This document shows, piece by piece, positions 18,987 to 27,203 of a stretch of DNA of 64,000 nt. The stretch's first letter is position 1. The number at the start of each line of letters is the position of its first letter. A program made the translations under genes and the position numbers. The stretch spans positions 620,001 to 684,000 of the forward strand of contig NZ_BIFS01000001.1 of assembly GCF_003967555.1 (NCBI RefSeq), written 5' to 3'. Origin of the DNA: Dictyobacter kobayashii. GTDB lineage: Bacteria; Chloroflexota; Ktedonobacteria; Ktedonobacterales; Ktedonobacteraceae. The notes beneath the pieces are model-generated. The model saw nothing but the letters and a program-made list of their open reading frames with translations. It was not told the origin of the DNA and searched no databases.

Positions 18987-19009
18987 CAGCTATGAGATTT
19001 ACCATGCAG

Positions 19010-20590
19010 TCAGAGTGGCTCCGTATGTTGAAGGGGGAGGGTAAACCAGAAACGGGCACCTTCACCCGGCACGCTATCAACACCAACCTGTCCATTATGT
19101 TGCTCGATTAATGCCTGGCAGATATGCAGACCCAATCCTAAACCAACGCCACCGGTCCCTTTATTCTCATTGCGCTCGGGAACCTGATAAAAACGCTTCC
19201 AGATACGTCTCTGCTCTTCCTCGCTCAGACCCGGCCCAAGATCCTGGACCCAGACACGCACTTCCTCAGAGGATGGTTCTATACCTACAGATATAGGAGA
19301 AGAGGCTGGCGAGTATTTGAGCGCATTGGTCAGATAGTTGTTGACGACCTGACTGATACGCATGGCATCAGCCAGCACAGGAAGGTTCTGAAATGTACTA
19401 TCAAAGGTAATCTTGCGCTCACGGATCATAAGTTGCTGTTCTATAACGGCGTTTCTTACCACTTCAAAAAGATTGCAAGGCACTGGATTGACAGCCAATT
19501 TACCAGTGTGAATACGTGTCACATCAACCATATCATTGATCAATCTGGTCTGCACATTGATCTGTTTCAATGTCCGTTCGAGCATGGTAGCCATGTCATC
19601 GACCAACCCTTGTTGATCGCCAGTCAAAGGATGAGGGGTTGTCTGCAATTGCTTCAAGCGGCGATTCAGCAGTTGTGTGTTTGCTTTAATGCTGGTCAAG
19701 GGTGTGCGCAACTCATGGCTGGCGATATGGATAAATTCATCTTTACGGCGCTCTAATTCGTCTCGCTGCGAAATATCATAAAAAGTACTGACAGCAAATA
19801 CGATATTTCCATCCGTATCATAGACAGGGGCCGCACTGACCGAAAACAGGGTTATGGTGCCATCACCACGGCGGTAAAGCATATCCTCTTGCAACACAAC
19901 CTCACCAGTTAACGAGCGTGTGATAGGATATTCTTCAGGCCGATATGAGGATTCATCAGCATGTATGGCGCCATACTGAACATAGCCAGCATAGGTAGGA
20001 CTCTCTAGTAGTTGATGGCGCAAGAGGCGAATGGCTTCTTCGTTATGCAAGAGTAACTTACCAGAGGGTGCTTCGGCAATCGACAATCCCGAGGGCATCT
20101 GGGCCATAATCGTTTCCAGGCGTAACTGCTCTAATTGCAATTTGCGCTGCAAAGTATCGCGTTCCTGGCATGCCAGAACTTCTTCAGTCACGTCTTTTGA
20201 TATAACCAGCAAGCTGGCAACGTCGCCAACTGAGGTAAAAGTAGGAGTCACAGTAACGCGCCAGGATTTCTGCAAGCCATGAGCAGTAGGGCAATCGCCT
20301 TGAAAGGTCGTTGTTTTTCCAGCTATTGCTCCCTGCATAGCATCACGTAACTTTTGCCGCTCATGCTCAGGCCATAACGTCTCCCATGGGGCATACAGGC
20401 AGGTAGAAAGATCCTCAATCCCCAACAGTTTTTGCCCACCCTTATTCATGTAGATAAGGTGGCCCTCAAGGTCCAGCACTTTAATACAATCTGTACTTTG
20501 TTCAATAACTTGATGGAGGATATCGGTTGATAAAAATAACCTGCTTAGATTGGCAGAGGTATTCTGTGTTTTATCTATAAATTCTGGCAA
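19010..20590 (-). CDS. PAS-domain sensor histidine kinase
   Basis: A 526-residue soluble kinase. There are two PAS domains (about 22-140 and 150-275), a HisKA dimerisation domain with phosphoacceptor His292 in ASHELRTP, and a HATPase domain with N-box VVNNYLTNALKYSP, G1 DLGPGLSEEE and G2 GVGLGLGLHI. No membrane helix is present, so the signal is cytosolic, perhaps redox or a small ligand sensed by PAS. Its 3' end faces the response regulator with a 23-base gap, so the two are not an operon. Confidence 0.93.
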   Translation of the reverse strand: MPEFIDKTQNTSANLSRLFLSTDILHQVIEQSTDCIKVLDLEGHLIYMNKGGQKLLGIEDLSTCLYAPWETLWPEHERQKLRDAMQGAIAGKTTTFQGDCPTAHGLQKSWRVTVTPTFTSVGDVASLLVISKDVTEEVLACQERDTLQRKLQLEQLRLETIMAQMPSGLSIAEAPSGKLLLHNEEAIRLLRHQLLESPTYAGYVQYGAIHADESSYRPEEYPITRSLTGEVVLQEDMLYRRGDGTITLFSVSAAPVYDTDGNIVFAVSTFYDISQRDELERRKDEFIHIASHELRTPLTSIKANTQLLNRRLKQLQTTPHPLTGDQQGLVDDMATMLERTLKQINVQTRLINDMVDVTRIHTGKLAVNPVPCNLFEVVRNAVIEQQLMIRERKITFDSTFQNLPVLADAMRISQVVNNYLTNALKYSPASSPISVGIEPSSEEVRVWVQDLGPGLSEEEQRRIWKRFYQVPERNENKGTGGVGLGLGLHICQALIEQHNGQVGVDSVPGEGARFWFTLPLQHTEPL

Positions 20591-20958
20591 AGTATGCGCT
20601 CATTTCTGCCGGAAGCAGTATGTTCCGATTTGCTCACCTCGATTATACTGTACCTGGCGGGAGAAAAAGAGTGAAGGTGAGAAGACTACCAACACAGATC
20701 TTTGGCTTTGATGCAACAGTATGCGTCTAAGGAGTATATCATATTTCTCAGACCACCAGTATACGACAGGCGGCTAGAACTTCCTTAAAAGGTAGGGGCT
20801 CGAGCTCCAAAAAGTACCAACCCCACAGCTACAAATTGTGACCTACGCTTAAAAGCAAGCGAAAACTATGCTTACTCGCGCCTAGCTTTTTCATAGCAAG
20901 CCTTTGCTATAATACGATAACATAGACAGAGATTATTATCAGGAGCTATCGATATACC
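20591..20958. promoter_or_regulatory. Region with a promoter for the 20959 gene
   Basis: A consensus -10 box TATAAT is at 20908-20913, 45 bases before the ATG of the plus-strand gene. The -35 box is poor (T-rich, near 20886). A GC-rich self-complementary patch GGGGCTCGAGCTCC is near 20797. No ORF is recognised. Confidence 0.45.
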
Positions 20959-21483
20959 ATGGAACAGCCGGCAAAAAAACGTCTTCATATCTCCCACAGG
21001 ACGGGTACCATCCTGGGTCTGGTAGTAATTGCGCTTGCGGTGATTAGCGTGCTTTACTCAGGACCACACGAAGTCGAACATGACTCTCTCTTCGCAGCCC
21101 CACCGACTCCCACTGTTGTGGTGACAAATCCTGTGGCCAGCACCAATCTACACCAGACGTATGATTACAACGGGGTCCATATCGTCTTTACAAAAGCCGA
21201 AATGGCCAGTAAATTCTCAGATGATTTTAAACACGGCGGCAATTATGTCGTACGTATTTCTTTAAATACAACCAATAATAATCAAGATACCATTGGTGTC
21301 GATTACTTTAATCTGACCCGCTTAATTTTGCCTTCAGGGCAGAGCGTTCAAGGCAAAGTAGCATCAATCAATGCGGCCGTGTATCCTGGAAAACCACAGA
21401 GCGGCTATGTGGATTTTCCGGTCAATGACAAGATTGACCTCTCCCAAATCAAATTGCAGTTTAATAAAACGGTTTTGCAGTAG
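20959..21483 (+). CDS. Membrane-anchored extracytosolic protein, DUF4352-like
   Basis: A 174-residue protein with a basic N-terminus, one membrane helix (about residues 16-33) and a beta-rich outer domain. The domain has the pattern YNGVHIVFTKAEM, then NYVVRISLNTTNNN and a C-terminal strand pair, like DUF4352/telokin-like accessory domains. It is not a lipoprotein. A TATAAT lies upstream and AGGAG sits somewhat far (15 bases) from the ATG. It is a monocistronic unit closed by hairpins. Function unknown. Confidence 0.65.
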   Translation: MEQPAKKRLHISHRTGTILGLVVIALAVISVLYSGPHEVEHDSLFAAPPTPTVVVTNPVASTNLHQTYDYNGVHIVFTKAEMASKFSDDFKHGGNYVVRISLNTTNNNQDTIGVDYFNLTRLILPSGQSVQGKVASINAAVYPGKPQSGYVDFPVNDKIDLSQIKLQFNKTVLQ

Positions 21484-21540
21484 CTGCTTTATGACAGAGT
21501 GTCATACACTCATGTTTATGGGAAGCTTGTCGCTCCTTTA

Positions 21541-21660
21541 CGGGCGGGCGCTGGCGCGCCCGGGCTTTTTTTCTTGTGTGGTGCAAAAGTGCGCCGGGCG
21601 CACTTTTGCACCACACAAGATGACTTCGTGAGCGCCGAAGGCGTGCAAACTCAGGCATGA
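21541..21660 (+). repeat. Composite palindromic element, copy B
   Basis: In order: a GC mini-hairpin (21541-21562, core GGGCGCTGGCGCGCCCG), a run of seven T, a long palindrome with perfect 24-bp arms (21572-21595 and 21597-21620, one central base), then a second small hairpin CGCCGAAGGCG and the words GCAAACTCAGGC. The first hairpin plus T-run also works as a terminator for the gene at 20959. The same parts recur at 23743-23830, 45925-46008 and 46104-46260. Confidence 0.7.
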
Positions 21661-21690
21661 GGAGCGCGGCGATCATAAGGATCAGACACC

Positions 21691-21739
21691 ATATGAGAAA
21701 ACGCGGCGATCAAGACCTAATCGCCGCGTTTTCTCATAT
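21691..21739. terminator. Long stem-loop upstream of purU
   Basis: Perfect 20-bp arms at 21691-21710 and 21720-21739 with a 9-nt loop; the core is GCGGCGAT/ATCGCCGC followed by GTTTTCTC. It probably separates transcription of the 20959 gene from purU. Confidence 0.6.
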
Positions 21740-21865
21740 AGGTAGAGTAGAGCAGGGCATTTTATCCATTGACAGAGCAATAGACAAGACGTACCATAGG
21801 CATCTGAACTTATAGCACACACAATACAAACATTGTCATCCAAAAACAGGTGGGAGGGCCACACG

Positions 21866-22726
21866 GTGTCAACACAGAAAGATACAATTAGCTTACTAAT
21901 TTCATGCCCTGATAAACCGGGCATTGTCTCCGCTGTCTCAGGCTTCATTTTTAAGCACAACGGAAATATCTTAGAATCAGATCAATACTCAACCAACCAG
22001 CATGACGGCAGTTTTTTTATGCGCATCTGTTTCGCAGAAGATACCTTCCAATTGGGGGAGGGAGAGTTGGGCGAAGCTTTTCAGCCGATAGCAACCCAAT
22101 TTCAGATGCAATGGACCGCAAATTATTCGCGCCGACGCAAACGTGTTGGCATCCTCGTCTCTAAATATGATCACTGCCTCGTTGATCTACTCTGGCGCTG
22201 GAAAATTGGCGAGCTAGCAATGGATATCCCTTTTATTATCAGCAATCACCCTGATCTGGAGGGGCTAGCCAATATGTATGATGTCCCTTATTATCATTTT
22301 CCCGTCAAGCGGGCGACGCGGCAACAGGATGAGCAACGCATGCTCGATTTTATTGGCGCGCAGGCAGACTTCCTGATCCTGGCACGGTATATGCAGATCC
22401 TGGAGCCTTTCTTTGTTGAAGCATTCCCTCAACGTATCATCAACATTCATCATAGTTTCCTGCCCGCTTTTGTTGGAGCCAGTCCCTATGACCAGGCATT
22501 CAAGCGAGGTGTCAAGCTTATCGGGGCAACCGCCCATTATGTTACCAACAGCCTGGATGAAGGCCCCATCATTGCCCAGGATGTCATTCACTGTGATCAT
22601 CGGGATAGCGTTGACGATCTAATCCGTAAGGGCCGCGATGTCGAGCGTCGCGTGCTGGCGGAAGCAGTACGCCTCTATACCACTGACCGTGTGCTGGTCT
22701 ATGAAAACAAAACAGTCGTCTTTTAA
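21866..22726 (+). CDS. purU: Formyltetrahydrofolate deformylase
   Basis: A 286-residue enzyme hydrolysing 10-formyl-THF to formate and THF. The N-terminal ACT domain begins ISLLISCPDKPGIVSAVSGF. The C-terminal formyl-transferase-type domain holds the catalytic Asn-His-Asp set in INIHHSFLP and NSLDEGPIIAQ. The frame is open from a TTG at 21833, but the GTG at 21866 lies 8 bases after GGGAGG and gives the typical family length. It is a single-gene unit followed by a strong stem-loop. It likely balances one-carbon pools and supplies formate for purine synthesis. Confidence 0.93.
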   Translation: MSTQKDTISLLISCPDKPGIVSAVSGFIFKHNGNILESDQYSTNQHDGSFFMRICFAEDTFQLGEGELGEAFQPIATQFQMQWTANYSRRRKRVGILVSKYDHCLVDLLWRWKIGELAMDIPFIISNHPDLEGLANMYDVPYYHFPVKRATRQQDEQRMLDFIGAQADFLILARYMQILEPFFVEAFPQRIINIHHSFLPAFVGASPYDQAFKRGVKLIGATAHYVTNSLDEGPIIAQDVIHCDHRDSVDDLIRKGRDVERRVLAEAVRLYTTDRVLVYENKTVVF

Positions 22727-22774
22727 ATATCAGGGACTCTTCAAAAGCAGTGGTTCTTGAAAAGTCCCTGATAT
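22727..22774 (+). terminator. Stem-loop after purU
   Basis: Outer arms of 12 bp (22727-22738 and 22763-22774) and inner arms TTCAA/TTGAA are separated by one mismatch, giving an 18-position stem directly after the purU stop. There is no long T-tract. Confidence 0.6.
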
Positions 22775-23108
22775 ATACACTTTATCCACATTTTCTGACA
22801 CTTTTTGTGCTCAGTTTCATGCAATCAGATGCTTTTCCTGATCCCCTGATAAGCGCACCAATAAACAAGCTGCTAGATAACGTTATCCCCAAACCTGATA
22901 ACAGGCTCCCTCACTCCCTTGCTAACTACATTAAAAGAGGCCATATGGATAAGATTTAAAGGTAGATTTTCATATATGGTAGAGCTTAAAAGCTTCATAT
23001 TAGAAAAAACACATTTTCCGAATCAGGTGTTGAATTACCCAAGAAGTATATGATAATATTATGCGAGGTAGAAACGGCAGCGCCCCCAAATCCAAAAGAG
23101 GAGTTCAA
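22775..23108. other. Intergenic region, nothing recognised
   Basis: About 330 AT-rich bases between purU and the next plus-strand gene. Only a short palindrome AAGCTTAAAAGCTT near 22986 stands out. Small open frames here have no ribosome sites. Confidence 0.4.
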
Positions 23109-23516
23109 ATGAACGACATGCTTCGGCTCGCACCGACATTTCGTAAACAGCGAATTGAGCTAAGTATCGAAGAAAAAGCTCAACTAAACACTATTATCGA
23201 TTTACTTATACCGTCTGATAAGGATTTTCCACCCCCGTCTAGTTTGCATTTAATTGACGAACTACTCCTACATCTTTCGCCCAAAGCCGGACGAAAAAAC
23301 ACCCCAATGTTGAGTGAGAAGCGTTTACGTACAGCGTTACATGAGTTAAACTTATCCGCCGATGGAGATTTCTGTCTCGCCAGTACGGAAAAACAGCAAA
23401 GCTTGCTACGCCACCTTGAATATCGCGACCCCGCCTTCTTTCAAGCGCTCTGGACTCTTGTCAACCATAGTTATTATGCTTTGTTAGCCACACGCTGGCA
23501 TAGCCAATTGGCATAA
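23109..23516 (+). CDS. Gluconate 2-dehydrogenase subunit 3-like protein
   Basis: A 135-residue protein; the ATG at 23109 has GAGGAG upstream and is preferred over 23061. The pattern resembles gluconate 2-dehydrogenase subunit 3: an early LLIPSDKDFPPP, a middle helix, then LLRHLEYRDPAFFQALWTLV and a C-terminal YYALLATRWHS. The family normally partners a GMC oxidoreductase, but none is adjacent, and the twin-arginine leader common in the family is missing. Similarity is by pattern only. Confidence 0.45.
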   Translation: MNDMLRLAPTFRKQRIELSIEEKAQLNTIIDLLIPSDKDFPPPSSLHLIDELLLHLSPKAGRKNTPMLSEKRLRTALHELNLSADGDFCLASTEKQQSLLRHLEYRDPAFFQALWTLVNHSYYALLATRWHSQLA

Positions 23517-23742
23517 CTTATTTTCAAGACGTCGTCAGACAAGGCATTATTTTCCACCACCAGTCATATTCATAAAGAGAAATGCAAAGATCCGCAGAGA
23601 GTGCAGCCATTCTGTCAGAGAGAATATACTGCCCCACTGCGGATCTTCGTGTATTGCACACCTTTTCAAAGGCTTCCCCGAGCACTATCACTTTCCCTCT
23701 TCAAACGCTTCAGGGTGCTGCACCTTTACTTCCTTCAAACGC
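23517..23742. other. Intergenic region with inverted and direct repeats
   Basis: Inverted arms AAGATCCGCAG/CTGCGGATCTT (23587-23597 and 23637-23647) flank 39 bases. Two imperfect direct repeats begin TTCAAACGC at 23700 and 23735 and lead into the palindrome at 23743, as if pieces of the palindromic element had been duplicated. Confidence 0.45.
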
Positions 23743-23830
23743 ATTCTGTGTGCTGCAAAAAGGTGCCGCGGCACCTTTTTGCAGCACACAGAATAAAAGA
23801 TGCGGGCGCGAATGCGCCCGCACTCAGGCG
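23743..23830 (-). repeat. Composite palindromic element, copy C
   Basis: A perfect 52-bp palindrome with no loop (arms 23743-23768 and 23769-23794) with the half TGTGTGCTGCAAAAAGGTGC. Beside it is a GC mini-hairpin GCGGGCGCGAATGCGCCCGC (23802-23821) followed by ACTCAGGC. In the minus orientation the order (GC hairpin, T-rich gap, long palindrome) matches copies B and D. Confidence 0.7.
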
Positions 23831-23952
23831 AACGACAAAAGCTCCCTGACAACAGAAATCAAACACACTACTTAATAATATGCCTCCATCGCAATAGATT
23901 GCGAAATAATGATATACTTTGCAACCTTTTGCGCAAGAGCACGTAATTCATA

Positions 23953-23982
23953 TTGACAACAATACGATATATCGTATATAGT
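23953..23982 (+). promoter_or_regulatory. padR promoter overlapping its operator
   Basis: TTGACA (23953-23958) and TATAGT (23977-23982) are spaced by 18 bases. The first operator palindrome fills the spacer, so a bound repressor would block polymerase. Confidence 0.7.
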
Positions 23983-24006
23983 AAGAATAAGTTAGCGATA
24001 TATCGC
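23962..24006. promoter_or_regulatory. Two PadR-type operator palindromes
   Basis: A perfect 16-bp palindrome ATACGATATATCGTAT (23962-23977) and a perfect 12-bp palindrome GCGATATATCGC (23995-24006) share the core CGATATATCG. Their centres are 31 bases apart, about three helical turns. They lie directly before the PadR gene, which supports autoregulation. Confidence 0.75.
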
Positions 24007-24038
24007 AAAGTAATGGACTCGGAAAGGAGACCAGCAAT

Positions 24039-24791
24039 ATGTTTAACAAACGCTTTGCTTTTGGCTATGAAGGTGGGCCCCAGGATTGGGAGGGATGGAC
24101 TCCACCATGGTTAAACCGGGATGAGCACCACCATCACCACCATCATCATCGTGGACCACGTTTCTTTGCTATGCGTATGCGCCGTGGACCCTTTGGCCCT
24201 GGCGGTCCCTTTGGTCCTGGCGGTCCCTTTGGTCCGGAGGGTGGACCCTTCAAAGGAGGACAGCGTTTCTTCGGGCGCGGCGACGTCAAATATGCGCTGC
24301 TTGAGTTGCTACGCGAGCGTCCTATGCACGGCTATGAGATGATGAAAGCACTGGAGGAGCGCTCCGGTGGCTTCTACGCTCCTAGTGCTGGCACCATTTA
24401 TCCTACCTTACAATTACTGGAAGATCGCGGACTGGTCACAGTACAAGAGGCAGAGGGCAAGAAAGTCTATAGCATTACAGAAGAAGGCAAGAATTTTCTG
24501 ACTGAGCGTCAGAAAGAGGAAGAAAATTTCACGCCACCCTGGGCGCGCGGCAATGGTCCAGGTCGCTTCTGGAATGAGCCCGAAATTCAGGCTATTCGCA
24601 CCGAGGCTATGGAAGTAGCTCGCCTCTTTGCGATTGCGGGTCGCTCGTCTTTCCGCGATAGCGAGAAGTTAGGCCGCCTACGCACTATTCTGGAACGCAC
24701 CCACAAAGATCTGAGTGACTTCATCTATGGCACTGCGGAAAAGGCAGCAGAACCTGAGAGCGGCACACCACCAACCGATCAGAGCATCTAA
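24039..24791 (+). CDS. PadR-family regulator with His- and Gly-rich N-terminal extension
   Basis: A 250-residue protein. A PadR winged helix starts near residue 82 (VKYALLELLRERPMHGYEMMKALEE ... GTIYPTLQLLEDRGLV). Before it lies an unusual extension: eight His in a row at about residues 31-38, then repeats of GGPFGP. The C-terminal part is a helical dimerisation region. The His run could bind Ni, Zn or Co ions, suggesting metal sensing, but this is inference. AAGGAGA precedes the ATG. Two palindromic operators upstream suggest autorepression. Target genes besides itself are not visible; the downstream gene is convergent. Confidence 0.88.
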   Translation: MFNKRFAFGYEGGPQDWEGWTPPWLNRDEHHHHHHHHRGPRFFAMRMRRGPFGPGGPFGPGGPFGPEGGPFKGGQRFFGRGDVKYALLELLRERPMHGYEMMKALEERSGGFYAPSAGTIYPTLQLLEDRGLVTVQEAEGKKVYSITEEGKNFLTERQKEEENFTPPWARGNGPGRFWNEPEIQAIRTEAMEVARLFAIAGRSSFRDSEKLGRLRTILERTHKDLSDFIYGTAEKAAEPESGTPPTDQSI

Positions 24792-24822
24792 ACTCACTAT
24801 CAGGTAACTACTGGCAAACTGA

Positions 24823-24860
24823 ACAAGAAGAGGAGAAGCGCGCGCTTCTCCTCTTCTTGT
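24823..24860. terminator. Perfect 38-bp palindrome between convergent genes
   Basis: Loopless palindrome with 19-bp arms (24823-24841 and 24842-24860), core GAAGCGCGCGCTTC. It lies between the padR stop and the stop of the minus-strand gene at 24881, so it likely ends both transcripts, although T-tracts are poor. Confidence 0.6.
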
Positions 24861-24880
24861 CATGGCGAGAATGTGGCGAT

Positions 24881-25195
24881 CTAGAAGTGAAACAGCAGGA
24901 TGAGAAGGATAGTGACTATATGCAATGTTTGATCCAACCAGATCGGGTCAATCAGTTTATAGCGCGCTTTTAATGGATCGATAATGAAATGAGTACCGAA
25001 GAGGACCGCCGTTGCTATTAGAGATGGATGAGCAAACAACACAAAGGTCGCTGTATAGGTGGCGCAATGATAAAAATTAACTTCCCAACTTTTCCCCTTC
25101 TCCATGCTCATCCATGCGCTTTGAAATGCGAAATCGCCGATAAAGTGGCAGGCTAACCATATTAATAAGGTGGTGACCGAAAAAGTAAAGTTCAT
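24881..25195 (-). CDS. Small membrane protein, DUF3307-like
   Basis: A 104-residue protein with about three to four membrane helices. The pattern LACHFIGDFAFQSAWMSMEKGKSW followed by HCATYTATF and THFIIDPLKARYKL matches DUF3307 proteins, whose function is unknown. The start at 25195 (MNFTFSV) has GGGAG upstream; the frame extends to 25225. It reads toward the padR gene end. Confidence 0.7.
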   Translation of the reverse strand: MNFTFSVTTLLIWLACHFIGDFAFQSAWMSMEKGKSWEVNFYHCATYTATFVLFAHPSLIATAVLFGTHFIIDPLKARYKLIDPIWLDQTLHIVTILLILLFHF

Positions 25196-25355
25196 ATATT
25201 TCTCCCTGACAGCTCTCTTATACATATTTTAGATGCCAGGGATAACAATTACAGTGAACTACATCGCTATCAGATAGTGGACCATCACACATATCTTTTA
25301 TAGTTAGTGCGGTCGTTCCTCCTTCTACTTTTTCAGCACCCAGAAAACATAGAGG

Positions 25356-25700
25356 CTACTGTGCCCACACACGAGCCAGGATACAGTTCAGAACAAAGAC
25401 GAGTGCAAAAGCGATGCCCAGTGAGCGCTGATTAGCAACAAAGAGGGCGACGGCACCAGAACCAAAGAAAACAATCTGCAACAGCAGATACCAGGGATCA
25501 TGGAGTTGCCATTGTGATTTTGGTGCTCCCAGGATTCCCCATACCACTACTGCCAATGCAGGGGCACCAATTCCCAGCGCAATCTTACCAATCACCCCCT
25601 GCCCATTGTGGAAGCCCCAATATCCAAGCGCCGCCAGGACGCCCAGTTCCAGGAAAAAAGCCAGCGCCAGATTCATATTTTTCAGTACAGTAATAACCAT
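25356..25700 (-). CDS. YrdB-like (DUF2568) membrane protein
   Basis: A 114-residue protein of four predicted membrane helices. The family pattern is visible: LALAFFLELGVLAALGYWG, then GAPALAVVVWGILGAPKS and a final helix. Function is unknown in this family. It lies between the DUF3307-like gene and the TetR-MBL operon, all minus strand, with 57 bases to the tetR stop, so co-transcription is possible. Confidence 0.75.
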   Translation of the reverse strand: MVITVLKNMNLALAFFLELGVLAALGYWGFHNGQGVIGKIALGIGAPALAVVVWGILGAPKSQWQLHDPWYLLLQIVFFGSGAVALFVANQRSLGIAFALVFVLNCILARVWAQ

Positions 25701-25757
25701 GATCTAGAATCCTTTCTGCATGTATCAAATTTTTTTAGGAGTTCATACGCTATTGGC

Positions 25758-26336
25758 TTATAGCTCTGTACCAACTGCGCCTTCGAGGGAGGCGATAAAC
25801 ATAGTAATCAGCCAATGGAAACTTGCTTCCCGATCTATCGGCATGCCAAAACCACCGGATACTTCCAGCGTGATAAAGCCATGGACAATACTACGCAGAC
25901 CACGAATGGCGTGGATGGCATCTTCCTCTTTCAATTGGTATGGAATCAGCACTTGTTGAATGACCCGGATCAATTGTTGTGCCACTTCTTGTAACTCTTG
26001 ATCATTTGAATCTGGCGCCTGCTGAGTAAGAAGGTAGCATCCTGGCGCTGTCCTGGCGTATTCGCGATAGGCATCAGCCAGCGCCAGGATAGCTTTACCC
26101 TTCGACTTGCCAACCATGGCATGCAGAATACGCGAGAGCAAATCCCTCAAACTATAGAGCACCAGATCGTGTTTGAGTCCCGGTAAACCGGCCACATGAT
26201 TATAGAGCGAAGGAGTACGCACCCCTAATCTTTCAGCGAGCCGCCCAAGAGAGAGTTGCTCTATCCCCTCCTCATCAATCAAGTGGGCGGCTGCTTCTAC
26301 GACACTTTCATGATCCAGACCGGCTCTACGCGACAT
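25758..26336 (-). CDS. TetR/AcrR-family regulator
   Basis: A 192-residue protein. The N-terminal helix-turn-helix contains LSLGRLAERLGVRTPSLYNHV. The C-terminal part resembles the WHG-type TetR domain (GLRSIVHGFITLEVSGGFG). Its start overlaps the end of the MBL hydrolase gene by 11 bases, so both come from the promoter at 27110-27138. That promoter carries a TetR-like operator, consistent with feedback control of the two-gene operon. The inducer is unknown. Confidence 0.9.
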   Translation of the reverse strand: MSRRAGLDHESVVEAAAHLIDEEGIEQLSLGRLAERLGVRTPSLYNHVAGLPGLKHDLVLYSLRDLLSRILHAMVGKSKGKAILALADAYREYARTAPGCYLLTQQAPDSNDQELQEVAQQLIRVIQQVLIPYQLKEEDAIHAIRGLRSIVHGFITLEVSGGFGMPIDREASFHWLITMFIASLEGAVGTEL

Positions 26337-27066
26337 GAGATTGTTTCCTCTGCTCTTGTAATTGTGACTGCTCCATAACTCGAATAGCCTTCTCCATCGC
26401 CACCTGGGGCTGATTCAGCATGCGCCCATGACCAATAGCCAGCACAGATGGCTGCAGGGCCAATAGCTTACGAGCACTTTCCAGGGCCAGATCTTTATGC
26501 CAGGTAGAAAGGGCTGGCAGGGGGAACAGAATTTTGAATGTACCAGCGACGGCCACACCACCCAATGTCTGGAAGGCATCACCAGCAATCAGGGTCCGAT
26601 CCCTGGTATCCAGGAAAGCCATATGGCCCACAGAATGGCCCGGCGAAGAGATGGCTACCAATGAACCAATGCGATCACCATCGTGTAACAGAAAGGTTGG
26701 CTTTGTGGTACAGGGATAGTTACCGAGCTTTTTATCCTGAGGCTCTGAAGGGTCAAGGCTCAAATCGCCCGTCATTAAACGGGCCTCACGCTCACTTATG
26801 GCGACAGGAACGTCTGGTAGGGCAGCATGCAAGGCATCCAACGATCCCACATGATCGATATGATCGTGGGTCAGCAAAATGCGGACAATGGGAAGGCCAA
26901 GTTTTTTCACTTCAGCCATGATCGCCTGTGCCTGATTTTCGGGCCAGGCGGTATCAATCAAGGTAAAACCATCATCCTCGCGTACCAGATAACAATTGAT
27001 CGCACCCAGATGGGTCAGTTGAAACAGATTATGACCAGAAGCGGTTACTTTCATTGCTCGTTCCAT
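26326..27066 (-). CDS. MBL-fold metallo-hydrolase
   Basis: A 246-residue enzyme with the zinc-binding motif THDHIDHVG and the later metal-binding parts SSPGHSVGH, IAGDAF and IGHG. No signal peptide is present. The second in-frame ATG at 27051 could also be the start. The substrate cannot be read; relatives include lactonases, glyoxalase II-like enzymes and quorum-signal hydrolases. It is the first gene of an operon with a TetR regulator, suggesting induction by its substrate or a related compound. Confidence 0.88.
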   Translation of the reverse strand: MERAMKVTASGHNLFQLTHLGAINCYLVREDDGFTLIDTAWPENQAQAIMAEVKKLGLPIVRILLTHDHIDHVGSLDALHAALPDVPVAISEREARLMTGDLSLDPSEPQDKKLGNYPCTTKPTFLLHDGDRIGSLVAISSPGHSVGHMAFLDTRDRTLIAGDAFQTLGGVAVAGTFKILFPLPALSTWHKDLALESARKLLALQPSVLAIGHGRMLNQPQVAMEKAIRVMEQSQLQEQRKQSHVA

Positions 27067-27093
27067 TCTTTTTACTAATCACATTAACTTATT

Positions 27094-27138
27094 AACTAAT
27101 CACATTAGTATATTATACTAATGTGATTAGTTTGTCAA
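27094..27138 (-). promoter_or_regulatory. Promoter and TetR-type operator of the MBL-tetR operon
   Basis: On the minus strand, TTGACA (27133-27138) and TAATAT (27110-27115) are 17 bases apart. A near-continuous palindrome covers the core promoter: perfect 19-bp arms at 27094-27112 and 27114-27132 built from CTAATCACATTAG. A third half-site (ACTAATCACATTA) lies at 27074-27086, between the promoter and the start codon. Confidence 0.75.
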
Positions 27139-27149
27139 GAAAAAAAGGG

Positions 27150-27198
27150 ACCAAAAAACAGGCACCGCAAGTTTAGTTTGCGGTGCCTGTTTTTTGGT
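27150..27198 (-). terminator. Intrinsic terminator of the O-antigen-ligase-like gene
   Basis: Perfect 21-bp arms (27150-27170 and 27178-27198), 7-nt loop, with the core GGCACCGCAA. On the minus strand the stem ends in a T-rich arm and is followed by a second T-run (27140-27147). It begins 6 bases after the stop at 27204. Confidence 0.85.
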
Positions 27199-27203
27199 AT
27201 CGT

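Noticed and set aside
18313..20590. Two-component operon of the response regulator and PAS kinase
   Set aside because: The genes are convergent, not co-directional; pairing cannot be claimed from position.
21541..21620. CRISPR-like repeat array
   Set aside because: The palindromes are single, differ between copies and are not spaced as repeat-spacer units; no cas gene is present.
24823..24860. Member of the composite palindrome family
   Set aside because: It is a perfect palindrome but lacks the GC mini-hairpin and the ACTCAGGC segment, so it is kept as an ordinary terminator-like palindrome. The same holds for 15824-15872.
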